From JBASEY01 sp049652745 (GTDB lineage: Bacteria > CSSED10-310): 64,000 nt of DNA. Positions 31,657 to 40,006 of the stretch are shown here, piece after piece. Below the pieces are notes generated by a model. That model ran no database searches. It had not been told where the DNA came from and was given only the letters and a program-made list of their open reading frames with translations. Location of the stretch: contig JBASEY010000021.1 of the NCBI GenBank assembly GCA_049652745.1, positions 4,204 through 68,203 on the forward strand. The letters run 5' to 3'. Positions within the stretch are counted from its first letter, which is position 1, and the number at the start of each line of letters is the position of its first letter. The position numbers and the translations under genes were made by a program.

Positions 31657-33363
31657 ATGACATTTTTTGGTAATTATGAAGATCGCATAAAGAATTTCTC
31701 ATGGGAAATTGCTGAAAAAGAGCTGGAGTACAATGGGAACAAGACGTTCAATATCGGTTGGCACTGTTCGGATCGCATCTGTCGGATGGGCAAAGGCGAT
31801 AAAACGGCGCTGATTTGGGAAGGATTGGGAGGCCGTGAGAAAACATATACTTATAATGAGTTGCGTGTGCGCAGCGATGCCATCGGCACCTTTCTAAGAA
31901 ATATCGGTATCGATCCTGAAGATCGAGTATGTTTGTTTATGGACAAAATTCCGGAGCTCTACATTGGTTTTCTGGGTATTCTTAAAATCGGCGCAGTCGC
32001 TCAACCACTGTTTTCCGCTTTTGGTGATGAATCGTTGTTTGTGCGGCTGGACAATGCCGGCACCAAAGCGATCATCACTCAGAGAAAACACGCGTTGAAG
32101 GTCAGGAAAATCATCGATCGCCTTCCGAATTTGAAATATGTCATCGTTGTTGATCATGACGGTAAAAAGAGCCTTCAGGAAAACGAGCTGGCCATGCATA
32201 TGGATGAATTGCCGGAAAATCCGGATTTCACCATTCATCCGACAACTGCGCAAAGTCCGTCGGTTCTGCATTATACATCAGGCACAACGGGTTTTCCGAA
32301 AGGTGTGAAGCATGTGCATTATTCGTTGATATCGCAGTATCTGACGACCAAATGGATCATGGATATCCATGATGACGATATTTACTGGTGCACAGCCGAT
32401 CCTGGATGGGTGACCGGGACTTCTTATGGAATCATCGGTCCATTCAGTATGGGCGCCACACAATGTGTGATGGACATCGGGTTTTCTGCGGAAGCCTGGT
32501 ACAGTTTCATTCAAAAGCACCGTATCACGATCTGGTATTCAGCGCCGACGGCTATTCGGTCATTGATGAAAGCGGGCGATGAGCTGGTTGCCAAGTATGA
32601 TCTGTCGTCCTTGCGCCATCTGACCAGCGTCGGTGAGCCATTGAACGCCGAAGCGGTCAACTGGTCTAAAAGAGTATTTGGTATAGCGTTTCACGATACG
32701 TATTGGCAGACGGAAACCGGCAGCATCATGATCACGAATTTTCCTGGTATGACAATCAAACCAGGCTCGATGGGCAAGCCTTTTCCCGGTATCACGGCTG
32801 CCGTTATCAATGTAAAAAATTATGAGCCTATCAAAGATATCGGCCGACCCGGAGTGATCGGATTCAAGCCCGGTTGGCCGGCGATGATGCGGGAATACTG
32901 GAAAAATTCGGGAGCTTATAATTCGAAATTCAAAAACGGATGGTATCTATCCGGTGACAGAGCCCAGATCGATTCGGACGGATACTTCTGGTTTATCGGC
33001 CGGGACGATGACGTTATCAACACCGGCGGCCACTTGGTGGGACCTTTCGAGGTGGAATCAGCGCTGCTTGAGCACCCTGCCGTCGCCGAGTCTGCTGTTG
33101 TCGGTAAACCCGATCCTGTCAACATGGAGGTAGTCAAAGCCTTTGTTACTTTAAAACCCGGTTATCAACCCGATCAGGACCTGGAATTGGAAATAATGAA
33201 TTTCATTCGGAAAAAACTTTCACCTCTGGCGATGCCTCAGGAAATAGAATTCATCGGGAGCCTGCCGAAAACACGAAGCGGTAAAATTATGCGTCGAATT
33301 CTACACGCTCGTGAATGGGGCGAAGAAGTCGGGGACACGTCGACATTGGAAGACGATGAATAA
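31657..33363 (+). CDS. Acyl-CoA/acyl-ACP synthetase (AMP-binding, ACS-like)
   Basis: The product is 568 residues of the ANL superfamily. Motifs are TSGTTGFPKGVKH (P-loop-like), TYWQTETG, YLSGDRAQIDSDGYFWFIGR (hinge), DDVINTGGH and PKTRSGKIMRR with the catalytic Lys. Overall it resembles acetyl- and medium-chain acyl-CoA synthetases. With an ACP and AcpS in the same operon, loading the acyl group onto ACP instead of CoA is likely but not proven. ATG 31657 follows the acpS stop by four bases with GGGAG upstream. Confidence 0.9.
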   Translation: MTFFGNYEDRIKNFSWEIAEKELEYNGNKTFNIGWHCSDRICRMGKGDKTALIWEGLGGREKTYTYNELRVRSDAIGTFLRNIGIDPEDRVCLFMDKIPELYIGFLGILKIGAVAQPLFSAFGDESLFVRLDNAGTKAIITQRKHALKVRKIIDRLPNLKYVIVVDHDGKKSLQENELAMHMDELPENPDFTIHPTTAQSPSVLHYTSGTTGFPKGVKHVHYSLISQYLTTKWIMDIHDDDIYWCTADPGWVTGTSYGIIGPFSMGATQCVMDIGFSAEAWYSFIQKHRITIWYSAPTAIRSLMKAGDELVAKYDLSSLRHLTSVGEPLNAEAVNWSKRVFGIAFHDTYWQTETGSIMITNFPGMTIKPGSMGKPFPGITAAVINVKNYEPIKDIGRPGVIGFKPGWPAMMREYWKNSGAYNSKFKNGWYLSGDRAQIDSDGYFWFIGRDDDVINTGGHLVGPFEVESALLEHPAVAESAVVGKPDPVNMEVVKAFVTLKPGYQPDQDLELEIMNFIRKKLSPLAMPQEIEFIGSLPKTRSGKIMRRILHAREWGEEVGDTSTLEDDE

Positions 33364-33402
33364 TCGTTTGGATATAATCTTTTATTAAAGGAGATGGGAA
33401 CA

Positions 33403-33654
33403 ATGCAGGATCAAGAATTAAAAAAAGTGGTTCTTCAGTATGTTATCGATGAATATGTGGAAGATGAAGAAGATGAGGTCACCTATGATACGCCATTGAT
33501 CTCTGGAGGTCTGGTGGATTCTTTTTCGATGGTTTCCCTGAAACGTTTCCTGGAAAACAAGTATAAAATCTCGATTCCGGACGAAAAAGCCACCCCGGAA
33601 GCCTTTGATTCAGTCAATAAAATTGTCAAACTGGTAAAAGAATTTACCGGCTGA
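33403..33654 (+). CDS. Acyl carrier protein
   Basis: The product is 83 residues, acidic. LISGGLVDSFSMVSLKRFLE contains the phosphopantetheine Ser (DSFSM in place of DSL). Four-helix ACP spacing is normal. AAAGGAG lies 9 bases before ATG 33403; the ATG nine bases earlier has no room for a ribosome-binding site. It is a specialised carrier inside the AcpS/ligase/oxoamine synthase operon, not next to other fatty-acid genes. Confidence 0.93.
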   Translation: MQDQELKKVVLQYVIDEYVEDEEDEVTYDTPLISGGLVDSFSMVSLKRFLENKYKISIPDEKATPEAFDSVNKIVKLVKEFTG

Positions 33655-33710
33655 TAATTTACAACCTGGTCCTTTGATTGGGAGCAGGATTCAAAATAGG
33701 AGAAATCATT

Positions 33711-34958
33711 ATGGGTTACAGTCAATCTGTCAGGAAGATTTATCAGGATCAGTTGGACGATATAAAGGCCGCTGGTCTTTTTAAGCAAGAACGCTTTATT
33801 CATTCAACACAAGCAGCGGATATCGAGGTTGAATTCCCTGTCGGCGCACCGGTCACCAAAGCGATCAACATGTGCGCCAACAATTATCTTGGATTATCCA
33901 GCCACCCTGATGTTGTTGCAGCGGCACATGCCGGGCTGGATCATCGAGGATACGGGATGTCCTCCGTTCGATTTATCTGCGGCACACAGGATATTCACCG
34001 CGAACTTGAACGGCGGGTCACCGAATTTTTGGGCACTGAAGACACAATTTTGTTTCCATCCTGCATGGATGCCAATACCGGTGTTTTCGAGGCTATCCTG
34101 ACAGCGGACGATGTCATGATTTCCGACCGGCTGGTGCATGCGTCCATAGTCGACGGTATACGCCTGTGCAGCGCCATGCACGATACATTCAAACATTCCA
34201 ATATGGAACATCTCGAGCAGAAGCTGCAACTGCATGCAGACAAACGTCTGAAAGTCGTTATAACAGACGGCGTTTTCTCTATGGACGGCGATACCGCAAA
34301 ACTGGATGAAATGGCGGATTTGTGTGAGAAATACGATGCTATGCTTTTCGTGGATGATTCACACGCCACAGGCTTTATCGGTAAAACCGGCCGCGGAACC
34401 CATGAAAAATATGGAGTTGTTGGCAGAGTCGATATCATCACCACGACATTTGGAAAAGCGTTGGGCGGCGCCTCCGGCGGCTGTGTTTCAGGCAGAAAAG
34501 AAATCGTCGAAATGTGCCGCCAAAAAGCGCGCCCCTACCTTTTTTCGAATACCATAGCTCCCGTCGTCGTCTCGGGAGTGTTGAAAGTGCTGGAAATTCT
34601 CTCTAAAAGCACCGAACGTCGCGACAAGTTGGAACGAAACACCGAATACTGGCGCAAAGGATTGACCGAAGCCGGCTTCGTTTTAAAGGAAGGGGATACC
34701 CCGATCGTGCCGGTGATGCTTTTTAACGCCAAATTGTCCCAGGATTTTTCTAAAGACCTATTCGGCTTGGGCATCTATGCTATCGGTTTCTTCTTCCCGG
34801 TTGTTCCTAAAGGCCAAGCACGAATCCGTACCCAAATTTCGGCCGGACACGAAATTCATCACCTGGATGCCGCTCTGGATGCATTTATCAAAGTGGGCAA
34901 GAAATACGATATTCTGGGAAAAACCAAGAACGAAATCATCGACATGTATGGGGCGTGA
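33711..34958 (+). CDS. Alpha-oxoamine synthase, KBL/AONS-like
   Basis: The product is 415 residues, a PLP enzyme. MCANNYLGLSSHP, GMSSVRFICGT, FVDDSHATGFIG (the Asp/His that hold PLP) and TTTFGKALGGASGG (Lys Schiff base) are intact. GFFFPVVPKGQARIRTQISA near the C-terminus is closest to 2-amino-3-ketobutyrate CoA ligase. Threonine dehydrogenase is not present nearby. Given the ACP operon, it may condense an ACP-bound acyl group with glycine, serine or another amino acid to give an aminoketone. AGGAG lies 9 bases before ATG 33711. This is the last gene of the operon. Confidence 0.9.
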   Translation: MGYSQSVRKIYQDQLDDIKAAGLFKQERFIHSTQAADIEVEFPVGAPVTKAINMCANNYLGLSSHPDVVAAAHAGLDHRGYGMSSVRFICGTQDIHRELERRVTEFLGTEDTILFPSCMDANTGVFEAILTADDVMISDRLVHASIVDGIRLCSAMHDTFKHSNMEHLEQKLQLHADKRLKVVITDGVFSMDGDTAKLDEMADLCEKYDAMLFVDDSHATGFIGKTGRGTHEKYGVVGRVDIITTTFGKALGGASGGCVSGRKEIVEMCRQKARPYLFSNTIAPVVVSGVLKVLEILSKSTERRDKLERNTEYWRKGLTEAGFVLKEGDTPIVPVMLFNAKLSQDFSKDLFGLGIYAIGFFFPVVPKGQARIRTQISAGHEIHHLDAALDAFIKVGKKYDILGKTKNEIIDMYGA

Positions 34959-35291
34959 AATTTGGTGTAAACGACCTTTTCAGCCAAGCCACATTGTGGG
35001 CTCAAGCTCTTTTGCAATAAACGACTTTTCATTGAGTAAAACGGCTTCGTAATCAGCGAAATTGATTCGATTTCAGGTGCATTTTAATGTGTCAATATAT
35101 TTGATGCATGCGTGAAAAGTAATTTTCCGGGTAATCGATGTAGTGTTTTCAAAGGTTTGCAAAGGGAAATTGGACTCAAAACGGGGTTTTTACACTTGCA
35201 TCATATTTATATGTCGCAAAACATCGAACAGAATCAAAACTCGTTATTGGTTAGATGTAAAAAGGAAACAAAGAAATTTTGGGTATACCGA
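34959..35291. other. Intergenic with MITE-like element
   Basis: 333 bases between convergent genes. It contains the 102-bp element at 35102-35203 (separate entry). AGCCACATTGTGGGCT at about 34986 is a weak hairpin that might end the acpS operon. No gene is seen. Confidence 0.5.
35102..35203. repeat. 102-bp MITE-like element, copy 1
   Basis: The element starts TGATGCATGCGTGAAAA and ends TTTTTACACTTGCATCA, so the termini are imperfect inverted repeats of about 18 bp. A second copy of identical length, same orientation and about 75-80 percent identity by eye lies at 39740-39841. It is non-coding. Confidence 0.7.
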
Positions 35292-36302
35292 CTATTTTTC
35301 TGTAAACGGGAAAGCCAGAACCTCTTGAATAGTCTGCTTGTTCAACAACAACATGACCATTCGGTCGACTCCCAAAGCTATTCCCGAACACGCAGGCAAC
35401 CCTTTTTCAAGCGCAGCGATAAACTGCTCATCCAGCGGAAAGGGTTTTTTACCCAATGATTTCTGCAGCGCCCTGGCCTCATCGAAACGAGTTCTTTGTA
35501 TGTCAGGGTCAGTCAACTCGTCAAAAGCATTGCAGATTTCAACGCCGTCGATATAGACCTCAAAACGAAGCGCAACAGACGGGTCGCTCGGTTTTAGGCG
35601 GGACAGAGCCGCCATATCCGCAGGAAATTCATATAGAATAAGTGGGGCGTCTTTCCCAAGATACGGTTCGATACGGCCTAAAAATATTTTGAAATAGAGC
35701 GTATCCCAGGAATCATCGGTTTTAAGATTCTCGACTCCGATTCGACGGCCTTCGGCTAGAAGATCCTTCACTGTCGAGCATATGTCCAGGTCGATACCGG
35801 TAAAATTCAACCAAGCCTGTTTCACCGTCAACCGCTCCCAAGACGGCAGCAAGTTGATGTGTTTATCGTTGCGGAGAATCGAGGTTATAGAGAGCGCTTT
35901 CCGAGCAGTGTAGGAAAAAAGGTTTTCGACATCTTCCATTATTTTGGTGTAGGATTCGCCGGACCGATACCATTCGATCATCGTGAATTCCGGTTGGTGC
36001 AAGCTGCCGGTTTCTCCATTTCGGAAGGAGCGGCAAATTTGAAATATGTTACCACATCCGCGTCCGATCAGACGTTTCATATGGAATTCCGGGGATGTCG
36101 GCAGATAGAGAGTTTGTGTGGATGTCGGTGACGTAAACTCAGGATGGTAAACCGTTTCAAAGGCGTTTAGATAAGGGTCCATACCTGGCGAGGTGGCCAG
36201 CGTCGGTGTTTCGACTTCCAGAAAACCGTTTTCAATGAAAAATTCGCGTATGGCTTGAATAATGGCTGCTCGCTGTCGGAGAGTTTCAATCGAAGCCGTC
36301 AT
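35292..36302 (-). CDS. epmA: EpmA-like lysyl-tRNA synthetase paralogue (GenX/PoxA)
   Basis: The product is 336 residues, a class II aminoacyl-tRNA synthetase catalytic core without the N-terminal anticodon-binding domain, the size of EpmA. Motif 2 is FRNGETGSLHQPEFTMIEWY. Motif 3 includes GIALGVDRMVMLLL. In known cases EpmA attaches (R)-beta-lysine to a Lys of elongation factor P, helping ribosomes at polyproline. EpmB and EF-P are not in the window. The ATG overlaps the stop of the HAD gene (ATGA). All core motifs are intact. Confidence 0.9.
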   Translation of the reverse strand: MTASIETLRQRAAIIQAIREFFIENGFLEVETPTLATSPGMDPYLNAFETVYHPEFTSPTSTQTLYLPTSPEFHMKRLIGRGCGNIFQICRSFRNGETGSLHQPEFTMIEWYRSGESYTKIMEDVENLFSYTARKALSITSILRNDKHINLLPSWERLTVKQAWLNFTGIDLDICSTVKDLLAEGRRIGVENLKTDDSWDTLYFKIFLGRIEPYLGKDAPLILYEFPADMAALSRLKPSDPSVALRFEVYIDGVEICNAFDELTDPDIQRTRFDEARALQKSLGKKPFPLDEQFIAALEKGLPACSGIALGVDRMVMLLLNKQTIQEVLAFPFTEK

Positions 36303-36961
36303 GGTATTGAGAGATCTCCTGTTAAAAATCGATAAAAAGTTAAAAGGTCCGGAAATTTTCCAACGGCGTCATAGGGATGATAGTCAGGATACAATGGCGA
36401 ATGGACGACGGCAAACGGAATACCGGCGGCTCGAGCGGCTTGAACGCCTTTGTCGGTATCCTCAAGAATCAGGCACCGGTCTTTTCTGATTTCCAGTTGA
36501 AGATGTGCGGCAATAAAGATATCAGGGGCCGGCTTGGGCCTGTAATCATCTCCGCCGATAATAGCCACCGTTGATTTTGGAATTCCTGAACGTGATAAAA
36601 TGGATGTTATCAAGTCGCGATCGGTATTCGATGCGATAACGATTCGAAATCCTTTTTCCGGTAAAGCAGTTAAAAGTGCCTTTGCATATGGAAAGAAGGA
36701 GATGTCGTGGGTTTCAGCAAGACGCCGATAATTATTTCGAGCAATAGACTTGACGGTATCGACATCTATGGATGTCAGGCCATATCGATCGATTTCTCCT
36801 TTCGTTCCGGTGCCGAGCAACGACCAGTAGTGATAGTATTCTTTTTCATCTATGTAATGGCCGTATAATTTGAATGCTTCGTAATTTGCCTTATAATACA
36901 AGGGTTCAGTATCAACGAGCGTACCATCAAAGTCGAAAATTATTCCATCATAAGCGCGCAT
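36299..36961 (-). CDS. HAD-superfamily phosphatase
   Basis: The product is 220 residues. Motif I is DFDGTLVDTEP (nucleophile Asp near residue 10), motif II is IASNTDRD, motif III is the Lys of YRPKPAPD and motif IV is LILEDTDKGVQAA. A helical cap after motif I makes it a C1-type HAD, like beta-phosphoglucomutase or phosphoglycolate phosphatase. The substrate is unknown. ATG 36961 with AAGGA 7 bases upstream is preferred to ATG 36976. It is translationally coupled to epmA. Confidence 0.9.
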   Translation of the reverse strand: MRAYDGIIFDFDGTLVDTEPLYYKANYEAFKLYGHYIDEKEYYHYWSLLGTGTKGEIDRYGLTSIDVDTVKSIARNNYRRLAETHDISFFPYAKALLTALPEKGFRIVIASNTDRDLITSILSRSGIPKSTVAIIGGDDYRPKPAPDIFIAAHLQLEIRKDRCLILEDTDKGVQAARAAGIPFAVVHSPLYPDYHPYDAVGKFPDLLTFYRFLTGDLSIP

Positions 36962-37325
36962 AAAGTGTTCCTTCATCGTAAAATTTCATAGGCTGATAAA
37001 TCAGCCGATAAATACGTATCATATAATCATGTTCTAACCAAACGTCAGAACCGGTTTAAGTGGTGAAAACTGTGATGGGTAAATTAACGTGGCATGACAT
37101 TACTCAACTTTCGCACCCCTGTTCAAATGACAAAGGTATCTAATCCTGCCCATCCTGTAATCTCGTTAATCGTGTTCAAACTGTCACCTTCGCTTCCGCA
37201 TTTCATTAGCTTGGGCAAAAAATTTGGAATCGATGCTCTGAAAATATGGATTATATTGACTTTAAAGGCACATCAGTTTCGTTTTTATCAAAAATAGTGT
37301 ATAATTATACGGGAGTGGGAATCGA
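36962..37325. other. Intergenic between divergent genes
   Basis: About 360 bases. A run of AATCCTGCCCATCCTGTAATC near 37141-37161 resembles repeats near 13735. A promoter for the plus-strand gene is listed separately. No gene is seen. Confidence 0.5.
37277..37305 (+). promoter_or_regulatory. Probable promoter of the GGDEF-like gene
   Basis: TATAAT (37300-37305) lies 17 bases after TTTCGT (37277-37282) and 20 bases before the GTG start. The -35 is weak. Confidence 0.45.
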
Positions 37326-38018
37326 GTGCGGATAATTATCCTAACCCTGACAGGTTTGATCGTATTGACACTGATTGTCGGTTATCTGGCAATGGTGGAT
37401 ATCTTTGATCCAATTGGTTTTAAAGGTATTTTTGCCGTTATGATGGGGCTGTTGTTTTTTTCCGCCGGCCTGTTATGGGTTCTGTATATCGAGCATGAGA
37501 AGCTTCTTCGGAGCGTTCTGATCAGCAGTCAAGAACATGCATTGACCGGATTGCGGACGAGGACGGAATTTTTAAAGACAATGATTGATCGCGTGAACAG
37601 CGCTCGGGTTGGACGGCAGACGTATGGTTTGATTCTGCTGGGTGTGGATGGTTTTCGTGACATCAACAACCGAATGGAGCATTCAGGTGGAGATACGGTG
37701 TTAAAACATGTCGGAGAGAGGATTCGGTCGGTGGTGCGCACCGGGGACTTGGCTGGCCATTATTATGGTGATGTGTTCATCATAGGTGTAGCTGATGTGA
37801 ATGCTGATGCCATTGACAAAATTGCCTGGAAAATTCATCAAGCTGTCACTGACGAGCCCTATAAAGTAAAAGGAATGCCGCTGTCGTTGAAAGCGTCATT
37901 GTCGATTGTTCTGGCGCCGCCAGAAGATTATGACCCCGAGGCTCTTTTGTATAAATTGGCACAGCGTTTAAGAAAAGCGAAATCGATGGGCGGCAACCAA
38001 ATAATCAGTACCGGCTGA
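37326..38018 (+). CDS. Membrane protein with degenerate GGDEF domain
   Basis: The product is 230 residues. Two TM helices (about 3-24 and 35-56) are followed by a GGDEF-fold domain (HALTGLRTRTEFLKTM, then GVDGFRDINNRMEHSGGDTV, a normal N-terminal half of the fold). The active-site loop reads AGHYYGDVF where diguanylate cyclases have R-x-G-G-D/E-E-F, so catalysis is unlikely. It may bind GTP or c-di-GMP or act by dimerisation. GTG start at 37326, with GGGAG upstream. Confidence 0.8.
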   Translation: MRIIILTLTGLIVLTLIVGYLAMVDIFDPIGFKGIFAVMMGLLFFSAGLLWVLYIEHEKLLRSVLISSQEHALTGLRTRTEFLKTMIDRVNSARVGRQTYGLILLGVDGFRDINNRMEHSGGDTVLKHVGERIRSVVRTGDLAGHYYGDVFIIGVADVNADAIDKIAWKIHQAVTDEPYKVKGMPLSLKASLSIVLAPPEDYDPEALLYKLAQRLRKAKSMGGNQIISTG

Positions 38019-38050
38019 CGGTAAAATCCGACGGAATCATATGGTTGATT

Positions 38051-39331
38051 TTATTCAAAGCGTATCAAAAAATGCCGTTTTTTTCCGCTTCGCAGCAGCA
38101 TACAGGTTTTAGACGCCAGATCGTCTGTATTGAGCTGCTTATTCACATCGTCAATTCTAACATTGTTACAGTATGCGCCGCCTGATGTAATCAAGCGCCG
38201 AGCCTCACCTTTGGAAACGCACGCACCGCTTTCGACCAGTAAATCAACGGCGGAAATACCATCCATGAGTTTATGTTTTGGAAGCACAATGGATGGAATA
38301 TCGGCAAATATCTTCTTCAGACTTGCATCGTCATATCCTGAAACCGGGGCACAACCAAACAAAATGTTTGTAGCATTTTCCGCGGCTTTGAGGCCTTCCT
38401 CTCCGTGCACAAGCCGGGTAACCATCGTTGCAAGCGTCTGTTGGCAGACTCGGGCTTCAGGATTTGCCGCCAATTCCTGCTCGAGTTCTTCGATTTTCGA
38501 ATTGTCTAAAAAGGTAAATAATTTCAAAAATCGAATGACATCTCTGTCATCGGTTTGCATGAAATATTGGAAAAATTCGTATGGTTGTGTGAGGGAGTCG
38601 TCGAGCCAGATGGCATTCCCTTCCGATTTGCCGAATTTTTTTCCTGACGCCGTCATTAACAGTGGGAAGGTAACGCCATAGAGCTGCGGCCCGCCCAATC
38701 TACGGGTTAGATCGATTCCAGCGGTGATGTTGCCCCATTGATCGGAACCGCCGATTTGTAATTTGCAGCTATATTCTTTCCATAAATGATAAAAGTCATA
38801 TGCCTGAAGAATCTGATAGGAAAATTCCGTGTAACTGATACCTTGGTCGCGACCTGTCAGTCGCTGTTTCACCGAGTCTTTTGCCATCATAGCATTGATG
38901 GAAAAATGTTTACCGATGGTTCGAAGAAAGTCGAGATAATTGAATTTTCCCAGCCAATCGTAATTATTGACCATAACGGCGCTGTTTTTTCCCGTTTCGA
39001 AATCCAAAAACCTGGCCAGTTGTTTTCGAAGAGCGTTTTCGTTTTCGCGTAAAGCTTCCAAGCTCAACAACTGACGTTCTTGGTCTTTCCCACTGGGATC
39101 CCCGACCATACCTGTCGCTCCGCCAACCACAGCTATCGGCCGATGTCCGGCCTGCTGAAATCTCATCAAACCGATAACCGGTATCAAATGACCCAAGTGA
39201 AGGCTGATAGCGGACGGGTCGAAACCGGCATATACCGTTATCATTTCCTGGTTAAGCGCATCCCCAAGAGCGGGATCGCTCACCTGATAGATAAAACCTC
39301 GTTCCATCAAATTTTTTAATAGATCGACCAC
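38051..39331 (-). CDS. tyrS: Tyrosyl-tRNA synthetase
   Basis: The product is 426 residues. The class I motif HLGH (45-48) is the HIGH box, and KKFGKSEGN (about 232) is the KMSKS box. The tyrosine-binding region is DPSAISLHLGH and Y/Q-x3-QI(GG)SDQWGN. The C-terminal S4-like RNA-binding domain is SKGEARRLITSGGAYCNNVR (about 350-370). It charges tRNA-Tyr in the cytoplasm. A short Cys-rich ORF lies 45 bases upstream in the same direction; I see no T-box leader. Confidence 0.96.
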   Translation of the reverse strand: MVDLLKNLMERGFIYQVSDPALGDALNQEMITVYAGFDPSAISLHLGHLIPVIGLMRFQQAGHRPIAVVGGATGMVGDPSGKDQERQLLSLEALRENENALRKQLARFLDFETGKNSAVMVNNYDWLGKFNYLDFLRTIGKHFSINAMMAKDSVKQRLTGRDQGISYTEFSYQILQAYDFYHLWKEYSCKLQIGGSDQWGNITAGIDLTRRLGGPQLYGVTFPLLMTASGKKFGKSEGNAIWLDDSLTQPYEFFQYFMQTDDRDVIRFLKLFTFLDNSKIEELEQELAANPEARVCQQTLATMVTRLVHGEEGLKAAENATNILFGCAPVSGYDDASLKKIFADIPSIVLPKHKLMDGISAVDLLVESGACVSKGEARRLITSGGAYCNNVRIDDVNKQLNTDDLASKTCMLLRSGKKRHFLIRFE

Positions 39332-39376
39332 ATCAACCTCCCATAACCATTTTTTCAGCCGACCATGACTGAGCTG

Positions 39377-39565
39377 TTATTTTACGTATCGAAACACAGG
39401 TGTCAACAAACACCATTTGCTCTGAAGACAGGTTTCACACTCGCCATCGCAGAAAACATCCGTGACGACACAGTTGTCGACAATCCCAATTGGTTTTTCA
39501 ACCGAGCAAACTTTAACATTATCCTGCCTGTCGGCCGATGGTCGTTGTTCTTCTAATTTTGTCAT
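39377..39565 (-). CDS. Small Cys-rich protein upstream of tyrS
   Basis: The product is 62 residues with Cys at positions 20, 32, 39, 43, 46 and 52. The cluster CDGECETC (39-46) followed by WCLLTPVF suggests a metal or iron-sulfur site. The N-terminal 15 residues are polar (EEQRPSADRQ). AGGAAAGGCGG lies ahead of ATG 39565. It is in the same direction as tyrS, which begins 45 bases later, and could be co-transcribed. I do not recognise the family. Confidence 0.5.
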   Translation of the reverse strand: MTKLEEQRPSADRQDNVKVCSVEKPIGIVDNCVVTDVFCDGECETCLQSKWCLLTPVFRYVK

Positions 39566-39739
39566 CCTGCAACCGCCTTTCCTTTGAAATTAAAAGCCAT
39601 TTACACGAATGAAAAAGCAACAGGCATGCCAGTTGAAAGCGAGGATAAAACCGTCTATTTTAACCTTGCTGTATAATGATTGTACTCTTGTTGGAATCTC
39701 GACTTTTATCGACGAAGAGAACATTTGAAATTCAATATC

Positions 39740-39841
39740 TGATGCGTGTGTAAAAAGTAATTTTTAGGGAAATCAATGTTGTGTTTTCAATGGTTTGCGA
39801 GGGCGATTTGGGCTCAAAATGGGGTTTTTGCACTCATATCA
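39740..39841. repeat. 102-bp MITE-like element, copy 2
   Basis: Starts TGATGCGTGTGTAAAAAG and ends TTTTTGCACTCATATCA; the termini are imperfect inverted repeats. It is the direct-orientation partner of 35102-35203. Confidence 0.7.
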
Positions 39842-39940
39842 CCTCTGTCGCGCCTTGAATTTTGTCGAGTCCCAATGAAAAACTTCTATTCGAGGATTGT
39901 CAAAAAATGATGGCAATGGGGACTAGGTGAGTCAGTTGCA

Positions 39941-39978
39941 GTGTCCAGGCGATGGACACCGCTGTCCGGATGGCGGAC
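39941..39978. other. Two adjacent hairpins
   Basis: GTGTCC (39941-39946) pairs with GGACAC (39954-39959) across AGGCGAT. GTCCG (39964-39968) pairs with CGGAC (39974-39978) across GATGG. No T run follows on either strand, so these are not classical terminators, but they lie just downstream of the FHA gene. Confidence 0.5.
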
Positions 39979-40006
39979 GGAAGGTCGTTGTAAAAACCTG
40001 ATGAAT

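Larger units (their letters stand above)
39566..40006. other. Intergenic with MITE copy and two hairpins
   Basis: 441 bases between the Cys-rich ORF and the FHA gene. It contains the second 102-bp MITE-like element and two consecutive short hairpins (both listed). No gene is seen. Confidence 0.55.
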
